The position numbers were made by a program, and so were the translations under genes. Source: CAZSNT01 sp964607765 (lineage in GTDB: Bacteria; Verrucomicrobiota; Lentisphaeria; Oligosphaerales; JABHEG01). Taken from it: 15,635 nucleotides of DNA. Location of the stretch: assembly GCA_964607765.1 (NCBI GenBank), contig CAZSNT010000211.1:1-15635 (forward strand), given 5' to 3'. The notes below the pieces were generated by a model, which saw only the letters and a list, made by a program, of their open reading frames with translations, ran no database searches and was not told the DNA's origin. Below, piece after piece: positions 1 to 6,488 of the stretch. Position 1 is the first letter of the stretch. Every line of letters begins with the position of its first letter.

Positions 1-75
1 GGCTCTCCCGAGCCGGGTGTCCCTGTCGTTCCGCTCTATCCGAAGGCACGGCAGCACACCCGGCTCGGGAGAGCC
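1..75. repeat. Nested inverted repeat (REP/cruciform-like)
   Basis: Bases 1-20 and 56-75 are perfect reverse complements (20 of 20) around a 35-base spacer. Each arm is itself a small hairpin: GGCTC-TCCC-GAGCC on the left and GGCTC-GGGA-GAGCC on the right. The structure could form one long stem or two small stem-loops. It begins at the first base of the window, so the true left edge may lie outside. It could be an intergenic repeat or the terminator of an unseen upstream gene; no T tract follows, which favours a repeat. Confidence 0.8.
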
Positions 76-95
76 GGGCTACGGGGGAAGCCTCA

Positions 96-113
96 CGTAA
101 CTGACGCGTTACG
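96..113. promoter_or_regulatory. Short perfect inverted repeat, operator-like
   Basis: CGTAAC and GTTACG form a perfect 6-bp inverted repeat with a 6-base centre, about 60 bp upstream of the promoter-like element of the sialidase-like gene. The size and position would fit a dimeric regulator site, but no regulator gene is present and no second copy was found in the window. Such a short repeat can arise by chance. Confidence 0.2.
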
Positions 114-174
114 GGCTCGGTCACGCCGTGGCCCTCGTTCATTCGCCGGGGATCTCGCCGTCCCAACCATTCCC

Positions 175-202
175 TTGCCTTCTCGCCCCTTGATCGTAGA
201 GT
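175..202 (+). promoter_or_regulatory. Candidate sigma70-type promoter of the sialidase-like gene
   Basis: TTGCCT (175-180) and TAGAGT (197-202) are separated by 16 bases, and the -10-like hexamer lies 40 bases upstream of the start at 237. The same TAGAGT, preceded by a TTGC-containing -35-like hexamer 16 bases away, lies 39 bases upstream of the other plus-strand gene at 6489. The agreement between two genes is what supports the call; each hexamer alone is a weak match. Confidence 0.4.
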
Positions 203-215
203 GCTGGAGTGCTGG
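200..215. repeat. Two tandem copies of AGTGCTGG
   Basis: AGTGCTGG occurs twice in direct succession (200-207 and 208-215) between the promoter-like element and the ribosome binding site. The first copy overlaps the end of TAGAGT. A related degenerate array built on AATGCTGG lies at 14652-14677 in another intergenic region. It may be a lineage-specific simple repeat; no function is apparent. Confidence 0.55.
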
Positions 216-222
216 TGAACTC

Positions 223-229
223 GAGGAGG
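223..229 (+). promoter_or_regulatory. Ribosome binding site of the sialidase-like gene
   Basis: GAGGAGG ends 7 bases before the GTG at 237 and 10 bases before the ATG at 240. It supports initiation at one of these adjacent codons rather than at the later in-frame ATG at 252. Confidence 0.75.
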
Positions 230-236
230 TCGAGCA

Positions 237-1382
237 GTGATGAGAACGGACATGTCCGCGCTGGCCCTGACGGCCCTCGCCTCACTGTCGGTGGGCGCGG
301 CCGAGCCCGGCCCTGCGGCCCCGCCCATCGATCCTGCGTTCGCGCCGAAGGGAGGCGACTACGGCACGCCCCGCGTGATCGTGCCCGCGCCGGCCGACGC
401 ACGCACCGCGCACCTGGCCTGGCCCAAGATCACGCGCACCCCGGCAGGCACACTGGTCGTTGCCTACAGCGCGGCCAGGGAGCACACCGTGGACGGGTGT
501 CCGGCCGTGTCCGTCTCGCGCGACGAGGGCAAGACGTTCAGCAGACCGCACATCCTGCAGCACTTTGACCGATCGATGACCTATCGTCACAGCGGCAATA
601 CGGCTCTGGGCATCGCCGAGGATGGCGCCGTTGTCCTGCTGGCCATGGCATTCACAGATAACAGATGCAACACGATCTACGGTTGGCGATCCGCGGACGA
701 AGGGCAGACATGGACGCTCGTTGACACCTCGCCCCTGGCCGAAAACAAGACGGGTTCCGTGTTCGGCGAGATCTTCCCTGTCCCGGGCCTGGGCCTGGTA
801 GTCACCGGGCATTACCGGGCAGGCTCCACACCGCCGGTCGGGATCTGGTTGGCCGTGTCGACCGACCATGGCAAGACCTGGGGCGCGCCGCGTACAATCA
901 GTGATAGTCGGCTGTTCGAGCCGTCGTTCACGTTCGCCGAGGGACGGCTCATCGGGCTGATTCGCGACAACCCCGCGCGGTTCTATCGCCAACTTGTCAG
1001 CGATGATTTGGGGCAAACCTGGTCCGAGACTGCGTCGCTGGTCGGAGGCGGCAAAGCCAGTTTCCCCAGCCCGTTCATTGCGCATCGCCGTGAAGTCCCG
1101 GCCCAGCTCTACGCACTGCAGTCTCAACGCAACCACGGCAGTCCGAGCGCCGGCGAAGTCTACCTCTGGACAGCCGATGCCCGGAAGCTGGATTGGGAAC
1201 GTCAGGGAATGGTCGTGTCCTTCCCGCGCGGCGAAGGCAACCCGAACCGTGACTTCACCTACCCGTGGATGGTGCAGCTCGCCCCGGACCGGTGGTTCCT
1301 GGTGTTCTATTGCGGTCGCGTCAAGGGCGCCAACAGCATCTACGGCATGACCATCACCCCGGAGAAGACGGTGACGCAGTGA
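237..1382 (+). CDS. Secreted sialidase-like protein (BNR/Asp-box six-bladed propeller)
   Basis: This 381-residue protein has four Asp-box motifs of the form S-x-D-x-G-x-T-W/F: at residues 94-101 (SRDEGKTF), 152-159 (SADEGQTW), 208-215 (STDHGKTW) and 255-262 (SDDLGQTW). They are spaced as in the six-bladed beta-propellers of the sialidase superfamily (BNR_2-like). Length is normal for a single-domain member. The first 22 residues form a signal peptide (hydrophobic LALTALASLSVGAA), so the protein should be exported. The classic bacterial sialidase Arg-Ile-Pro motif is not obvious near the N-terminus, so strict sialic-acid specificity is not proven; related PVC proteins are often annotated only as exo-alpha-sialidase-like. 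Translation starts at GTG 237 or ATG 240 behind a strong ribosome binding site. The gene stands alone on the plus strand and converges on the large glycosidase. The fold is secure, the substrate is inference. Confidence 0.9.
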   Translation: MMRTDMSALALTALASLSVGAAEPGPAAPPIDPAFAPKGGDYGTPRVIVPAPADARTAHLAWPKITRTPAGTLVVAYSAAREHTVDGCPAVSVSRDEGKTFSRPHILQHFDRSMTYRHSGNTALGIAEDGAVVLLAMAFTDNRCNTIYGWRSADEGQTWTLVDTSPLAENKTGSVFGEIFPVPGLGLVVTGHYRAGSTPPVGIWLAVSTDHGKTWGAPRTISDSRLFEPSFTFAEGRLIGLIRDNPARFYRQLVSDDLGQTWSETASLVGGGKASFPSPFIAHRREVPAQLYALQSQRNHGSPSAGEVYLWTADARKLDWERQGMVVSFPRGEGNPNRDFTYPWMVQLAPDRWFLVFYCGRVKGANSIYGMTITPEKTVTQ

Positions 1383-1514
1383 GACCGACCATCGCGCCGT
1401 GATGGCATCGCGAGTGGCCGGCGTGGACATGACCGACATACGAAGCATGCGAAGTCCGCAATGTCCCGACAGCAGAGCTGCAGAGCCAACTCCGACGCGA
1501 CGGCGCATTGCTGG

Positions 1515-1532
1515 GCTGAGCTCCTGCTCAGC
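1515..1532. terminator. Hairpin in convergent gap, possible terminator
   Basis: GCTGAGC and GCTCAGC form a perfect 7-bp stem with a TCCT loop. The hairpin overlaps the stop codon of the minus-strand glycosidase (1528-1530) and lies about 130 bases past the stop of the plus-strand sialidase-like gene. No T tract follows on either strand, so it is not a classical intrinsic terminator. The rest of 1383-1527 shows nothing recognisable. Confidence 0.3.
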
Positions 1533-4500
1533 GAAGAATCTCGTAAGCCAGGCAAGTCCTCTCCTTGGTGGCCGTGCGCGCAGTGAAGGTCAGGACGGAG
1601 GCGTCCTGTGTGTGCGGTTCAACCCCGAGGACAGCGCCGTCGACGCCGAGCGCGTGGACCGTGCAGGGGCTCGGCCCCGCCACCTGAACACGGATCGTGC
1701 AGCTGCCGCGCCGGATGAGCACGGGCAGGCCGCCCCAGGCGGTCAGGACTCTGTGTCCCTCGTCATCGAACTGGATGCCGGAGTTCATGGCATCGTTCAA
1801 GTGGATGACAAGGAGGCGTCGACTCTCGACCAGTGGCAGGCCGTCCATGGCGCTGACTGCAAGCACGGCGTGCGTGTCGTCGTTGGTCACATGCACAACA
1901 TTGCCCGCCGCCTTCGCCTGCGGCGCGAGTACGAAACACTCGGTGCGCGGCGTGACAACAGCGAACACGCCCTCGGGGCCTCGCATCCGGAGCTGCCCCG
2001 TCTCGCTTGTGGCGATGCCTTTGCCAATGGTGTCCGACGTGTCGGGAAGCAGCTTGGATCCGGCCAGTTGCTGCAACAGTTCGGCACCGTCCCGGAACGT
2101 GTTGGGCGACAAGCTCGCGCCGTCGTTCGGTGCCCCGAGAACGACGCGGAAGGGAGCGTTTGTCACCGCTCGCGTGGCTCTGTCTTCATTGACGGCGCCA
2201 ATCTGCCAGAGCAGACCAAGACGCGTTACGGCATCGCTGGCGCGGCCTGTTTTCCGGTCGAGCATTCCCGCGCTGTCGAGCAGGCGGTTGCCATACAGGA
2301 GCGGAACGCGCGTCGTTGCGGCAGACACGTCACCGCGCAGGAAAAGGAGACTGGCGATGCGATCAGAGAGCACGTTGACCGGATCGCACACATTATCCAG
2401 GTAGAAAAGCGCCTCGGACTGCTGCGTCCGCGATCCATGGTGAGCATAGCAGTAGCGGTAGATACCGGACCAATCCTGCAAAGCCGCGTAGGCGCCCATC
2501 AACGGACCGCCCTCGGCGCGGTAGTGGTTCGGGAAGCAGTAGTTGAACTCGGTGACCATGAACGGCTTGCCGAAGTGCCGTGTCGGCATGACGACTCGGG
2601 GGGTTGCGGCGGCGTGCGCCGTGTCCTTGAGCTGGCGGTGCCCGTAAGGCAGTCTCCACTTCTGCGCCAGGAACCTCTTCAGATCCCAATAGGTGTGGTT
2701 GTCCACGTAGTCGAGGTCGTCTCGCAGGAGGTACGACGGCAGGATCTGTCGGTAGTTGACGTCCGTGAGCAGGGCAGTCGTTCCCAGCGACCGCACATGC
2801 GCCGTGCATTCGTCAGTGAGCCCCTGGTTGCGCTCCGTGATGAACCGCGTCCAGGCCGCGGATGTCGCTACCGGGGCATCCTCGACACCGAGGTCCCTCC
2901 CGGCAAGCCATTCGGTGTAGGCCGTCACGTACAGCGGGGCGATGTCAGGCGCCGTGTCCCAGTGCACGCTCAGGTTGCCTTCGTTGACAATGCAGATGCT
3001 GAACAGCGCCGGGTCGTCCTTCCAACAGAGCCCGGTGTAGGGATTGTGGTGGGTGAGCAGGTTACGGGCGTATGTCTTCCAGTTCTGCATCGCAGTCGGG
3101 GACACCGCCATGAGCGCCTTGAACTCGTTCAGTCGCACGGCGCGGTCGACCTCGGGCAACTCGCCCTTCAGCACGGTGCGCGTGGTGTACAGGTCGATGC
3201 TGACGTAGAGCCCCGCCTCTTTCAGGCAGTGGAACAGGTAGTCCAGCTGGTCGAGCCGTTCAGGATCGAAGTCCGTGGAAGACGCCCCCCCGCGCTTGGG
3301 CAACTGCGCGCCGATGTGGTGCAGGCGGGCGGAGTTGTATCCCTTCCGGACAAGCTCCTGCGCCATCCGTTCCGCGTCCTCGTGCTCCTGGAATGCCGCC
3401 ATGTGGCAGATGTTCGTGCCGAAGAAGCGCGTGGGCACTCCCGGACGGTCCGTGGCTTCGAACTGCCCCTTGCGCACCACGATCGGGCCGTACTTCCCTG
3501 CCGGGGCGTCGACGAGGCCCGAGAAGTCGAGGATACTGCCGGGGCGCGTGTGTACCCGGTGCTCAAACGGCTTCCAGTCGTTGTCCGCATAGATGTGATC
3601 CTTCTCTCCAGGCACCCAGACAGGCACATCCGGCCCCGTACTGGCCGCCACGACCATCCACACAGCCTTCTGCGACGGCCGAAACTCGAGACGCCGCAGC
3701 GGGCGCTTGGCCAGTCGGAACTTGGAAAGGTAGAGGCCGATCGGAGACTTCGGGTTCGTTCCCGTCCACACGACAGCGCCATTGGACAGGTTCCGGGCCA
3801 GGAACCAATTGCCCACGTCGGTCCCCGTGACCGCCGAGTGAACCGTGGTCGCCCCGTCGTCGTAGACCGCGGTGACACTCCCTACGTCCGTGCCGGCGGG
3901 GGGCGTCCAGGCGGTCGCGTGGAGCAGGTAGAGACAGTCGGCGGCAGCGCCATCCGTCTCGAGCATGGCGCTGTGCAGCAGGTAGTCGCGCTGCGGCCCG
4001 GCGAACACCAGACAGGACTTCCCTTCGTTGTCCCGCGGATCGAGGATGTGGAGAGGAACGGCGCCGAGCACGTGACGGCCCGGCTTGAGCATGCGGATAT
4101 CATTGCCCGCGCCCTGATCCGTCCAGCCGCCTTTGCGGTCACCGTCTGTCTCGTCCCGGAAGCCCATGTTGGCCACGGGACGCAGGTCGACCGTAGAGAA
4201 GTGGGGCTGCAGGAGCGAGAAGCGGGCGTTCAGCGACGCCTGGCGCACCGTCCCGCGGCACTCGCTGAACATCAGCCGAATGCGGTAGAACGGGTGGCGC
4301 GTGCCTCGCCCGTCCTGGATCACCACATGCAGGTCGCCGACGACCTCCATCTGGCCGCGCGGAGTCGGAATGAGAAGGCGACGGACGTGGCTGCGCGTTG
4401 TGGACTTCTCGAGTGTGCGCGGCTCCAGGGGAATCTGTTCGTCGTCCAGCGTCAGGGCCTTGCCGTCGTACGCCTGGACCGGGACCCGGATCGACAATGC

Positions 4501-4893
4501 GAGGGCATTGGTGGCGATACCGACGGGATGCTGCAGACTGGCCGCGAAAGAGAGAGTGTTCACTCCGCTCTTCCGCAGTTGCTGCCGGAAAGTAAAGGAC
4601 GCAGCGCTCTGCATGGGTTGGAATTGCCCCTCGAGCAGCCATGCCGTGGGCGTCTGTTCCCGCCGCGCCGCAAGAACAGCGTCGCCCACACCCTGACGTG
4701 TGCAGCGCCACTCCGGGGTGAAATGGACCATCGTGACCTGCAAGTCCCCGAAGCGCATGGCGCCACTGTCGCCGACCCGCCATCCCGCGCACGGCTGGAA
4801 CGCGGCCGGAGCCGCCATCGTCCAGACGGCGGAAAGAAGTGTGGTCAGAACCGCACAACGGAGCAGTTCGACGGTTCCGGCTCTTGTATGCAC
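1528..4893 (-). CDS. Large secreted clan GH-A (GH5/cellulase-like) glycoside hydrolase
   Basis: A 1121-residue protein predicted to hydrolyse a polysaccharide outside the cytoplasm. The N-terminus has a short charged stretch, a hydrophobic core (LRCAVLTTLLSAVWTMAAPA) and an Ala-rich cleavage region typical of a signal peptide. Residues of about 30-480 look like beta-sandwich or binding modules. A TIM-barrel segment begins near residue 490 (RFFGTNICHM). The proposed acid/base is Glu638 in IVNEGN and the proposed nucleophile Glu782 in VTEFN, the two motifs expected in clan GH-A. A C-terminal beta-rich region follows. The frame stays open back to 5043, but that would overlap the flavoprotein gene by 130 bp and destroy the signal peptide, so GTG 4893 is chosen; a purine-rich AGGGCAGGGA lies upstream. 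The flavoprotein stop is about 20 bp upstream, so the two are probably co-transcribed. Clan is likely; exact GH family and substrate unknown. Confidence 0.88.
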   Translation of the reverse strand: MHTRAGTVELLRCAVLTTLLSAVWTMAAPAAFQPCAGWRVGDSGAMRFGDLQVTMVHFTPEWRCTRQGVGDAVLAARREQTPTAWLLEGQFQPMQSAASFTFRQQLRKSGVNTLSFAASLQHPVGIATNALALSIRVPVQAYDGKALTLDDEQIPLEPRTLEKSTTRSHVRRLLIPTPRGQMEVVGDLHVVIQDGRGTRHPFYRIRLMFSECRGTVRQASLNARFSLLQPHFSTVDLRPVANMGFRDETDGDRKGGWTDQGAGNDIRMLKPGRHVLGAVPLHILDPRDNEGKSCLVFAGPQRDYLLHSAMLETDGAAADCLYLLHATAWTPPAGTDVGSVTAVYDDGATTVHSAVTGTDVGNWFLARNLSNGAVVWTGTNPKSPIGLYLSKFRLAKRPLRRLEFRPSQKAVWMVVAASTGPDVPVWVPGEKDHIYADNDWKPFEHRVHTRPGSILDFSGLVDAPAGKYGPIVVRKGQFEATDRPGVPTRFFGTNICHMAAFQEHEDAERMAQELVRKGYNSARLHHIGAQLPKRGGASSTDFDPERLDQLDYLFHCLKEAGLYVSIDLYTTRTVLKGELPEVDRAVRLNEFKALMAVSPTAMQNWKTYARNLLTHHNPYTGLCWKDDPALFSICIVNEGNLSVHWDTAPDIAPLYVTAYTEWLAGRDLGVEDAPVATSAAWTRFITERNQGLTDECTAHVRSLGTTALLTDVNYRQILPSYLLRDDLDYVDNHTYWDLKRFLAQKWRLPYGHRQLKDTAHAAATPRVVMPTRHFGKPFMVTEFNYCFPNHYRAEGGPLMGAYAALQDWSGIYRYCYAHHGSRTQQSEALFYLDNVCDPVNVLSDRIASLLFLRGDVSAATTRVPLLYGNRLLDSAGMLDRKTGRASDAVTRLGLLWQIGAVNEDRATRAVTNAPFRVVLGAPNDGASLSPNTFRDGAELLQQLAGSKLLPDTSDTIGKGIATSETGQLRMRGPEGVFAVVTPRTECFVLAPQAKAAGNVVHVTNDDTHAVLAVSAMDGLPLVESRRLLVIHLNDAMNSGIQFDDEGHRVLTAWGGLPVLIRRGSCTIRVQVAGPSPCTVHALGVDGAVLGVEPHTQDASVLTFTARTATKERTCLAYEILR

Positions 4894-4913
4894 GCGCTGG
4901 GTCCCTGCCCTTC

Positions 4914-6362
4914 TCACAACAGCACGCCCTGGGCTTCGAGCGTCTGACGGAGCTGTTGCACGCAAAGGCCGCGGACATTGTCGATCCCCTGACCTGTGCA
5001 GAGCGCGCCGGCTGTGCCGGCCGCTTCGCCGGTGATCATGCACTGAACGGTGGGGCGGATGCAGCCGAACGCTTCGTGCGTGGCCGACATGCAGCGCCCG
5101 ACCACCATGAGATTGTCTACACCTTTGGCAATGAGACTGCCGAACGGGATGTGGAAATACCAGCGCGGCGGGTAAGACGTTTCCGGGTCCTTGAGCCAGG
5201 CGGGGCGCGGCGTGGTGTCGATGGGGTGGCTGCCCCGGCCGATGCTGTCCGGGAAGTCCGTCTGCTTGAAGATCTCTTCGATGTCCAGAAGATGCTCGCC
5301 CAGAACATGCCGCGTCTCGCGCACACCGATCTGGGGGCAGTCGAGCAGGAACGCCCGCTCAAAACCCGGGACTGAACGGATATTCGTCAGCCAACGGTCC
5401 ACCATGCCGGCCAACACGACTTCCGCCCTGGTCAGGTCCACTACGTTCGTGCCATCGCCCTTGAAACAGGGGCAGCACAGCGTCACCACGCCCGCCGTGG
5501 GCAGGTTGTAGACCTGGAACCGGCGTGGCGTCTCGTCCATGAGGATGTTGATGGTGGCCATGTCGCCGCGCTCAAAGCGTTCTTTGGCCTCTTCCAGCGT
5601 GAACCGTGCAAAAGGCTGTTTGCCGAAACGGTCCGGGTTCTCAACAAGCCAGTCGAAGGTCGTCTGCAAATCAACGTTGCCCGCCTTGAACATGACCCCC
5701 ATCGCCTGCATGTCCCCCAGCTCAGCATTGCCTTCCTTCGCCGTGATGTCTTCCGGGGTGACGCCCAAGTACGAGGGGACGCCCGCACGCACGCAAACAT
5801 CGCCATCGCCCGTGGCGTCGATCACCATGCGGGCCGCGATGATCTGCCGTCCGGACTTGGACTCGAGCACGACGCCTGCCACGCGGCTGCCGTCCATCAC
5901 CACATCGACCGCCAAGGAGTGCAGGCGGAGTTCCACGCCGGCTTCCGCCATCATGTCGAACAGCAACCGTTTGCAGTCTTCCGACGACGTGAAGATGTAG
6001 CTGCCCGCCTCGCCGAAGTTGCCGATGCCGGCCCCCGACGCGATGAGACGGTCGGCGAACTCTTTGGTGATGCCTCCCGCGATCTGGACCTCTTCCGGGC
6101 TCGTCTCCAGTGACTTCTGGTCCGCCGCGTGTTCGACCGGATTGCCCGAGAACTTCATGAACATGGTCAAGCCCGCATTGCCTGCCGTGATCATGCCGCC
6201 GAGATATCCGTAGCGCTCAACGAGGACCGTGCGAGCCCCGTTCCGAGCGGCGGCCAACGCGGCAAGCACGCCCGCCGTGCCGCCCCCGACCACCAGCACG
6301 TCCGTTTCTTCCACAACAGGCGTTTGCACCTGCATCGTCAGACTGCGACCGGCTTTGAGCAT
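4914..6362 (-). CDS. FAD-dependent oxidoreductase (FAD_oxidored family)
   Basis: This 482-residue flavoprotein has a classic N-terminal dinucleotide fold: DVLVVGGGTAG with the Gly-rich loop at residues 26-31 and an acidic residue, Glu49, at the end of beta-2 for the ribose of FAD. A second FAD-contact motif, IDATGDGD, lies at residues 181-188, and a C-terminal motif (NLMVVGRCMSATHEAFG, about residue 418 onward) is typical of the Pfam FAD_oxidored group. No export signal precedes the Rossmann fold, so it should be cytoplasmic. The start at 6362 has AGGGG 7 bases upstream; a later Met at residue 10 is possible. It is the first gene of a two-gene unit with the large glycosidase. A role in oxidising a sugar or sugar acid released by the secreted enzymes is inferred only from the neighbourhood. 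A second, more distant member of the family lies at 9209-10489. Confidence 0.9.
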   Translation of the reverse strand: MLKAGRSLTMQVQTPVVEETDVLVVGGGTAGVLAALAAARNGARTVLVERYGYLGGMITAGNAGLTMFMKFSGNPVEHAADQKSLETSPEEVQIAGGITKEFADRLIASGAGIGNFGEAGSYIFTSSEDCKRLLFDMMAEAGVELRLHSLAVDVVMDGSRVAGVVLESKSGRQIIAARMVIDATGDGDVCVRAGVPSYLGVTPEDITAKEGNAELGDMQAMGVMFKAGNVDLQTTFDWLVENPDRFGKQPFARFTLEEAKERFERGDMATINILMDETPRRFQVYNLPTAGVVTLCCPCFKGDGTNVVDLTRAEVVLAGMVDRWLTNIRSVPGFERAFLLDCPQIGVRETRHVLGEHLLDIEEIFKQTDFPDSIGRGSHPIDTTPRPAWLKDPETSYPPRWYFHIPFGSLIAKGVDNLMVVGRCMSATHEAFGCIRPTVQCMITGEAAGTAGALCTGQGIDNVRGLCVQQLRQTLEAQGVLL

Positions 6363-6427
6363 GACAGAACCCCTGATGAAATGAGGTCACAAACCAAAAG
6401 GCTGCCCGATTCGCCGTCCTCCCCTCC

Positions 6428-6455
6428 TTTGCGGGCTGAACCCCTGGTGTAGAGT
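6428..6455 (+). promoter_or_regulatory. Candidate sigma70-type promoter of the GH123-like gene
   Basis: TTTGCG (6428-6433), 16 bases, then TAGAGT (6450-6455), 39 bases before the ATG at 6489. It matches the arrangement in front of the sialidase-like gene. The region is shared with the divergent flavoprotein gene starting at 6362, for which no convincing promoter was seen. Confidence 0.4.
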
Positions 6456-6474
6456 AACAAGAGCATCTTCTGAT

Positions 6475-6479
6475 GGAGG
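6475..6479 (+). promoter_or_regulatory. Ribosome binding site of the GH123-like gene
   Basis: GGAGG lies 9 bases upstream of the ATG at 6489 and fixes the start so that the protein begins with a complete signal peptide. Confidence 0.75.
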
Positions 6480-6488
6480 AAACAAGCC

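Noticed and set aside
282..1508. A minus-strand open frame of about 400 codons
   Set aside because: It is the complement of the sialidase-like gene, whose four Asp boxes prove the plus-strand reading.
1399..4947. A plus-strand open frame of about 1180 codons opposite the large glycosidase
   Set aside because: Its translation is rich in Arg, Val and His with no fold-like pattern, while the minus strand has a signal peptide and catalytic motifs. Long antisense frames are expected opposite GC-rich genes.
4894..5043. N-terminal extension of the large glycosidase to an ATG at 5043
   Set aside because: It would overlap the flavoprotein gene by 130 bp, add an Arg-rich stretch and place the signal peptide internally; GTG 4893 avoids all three.
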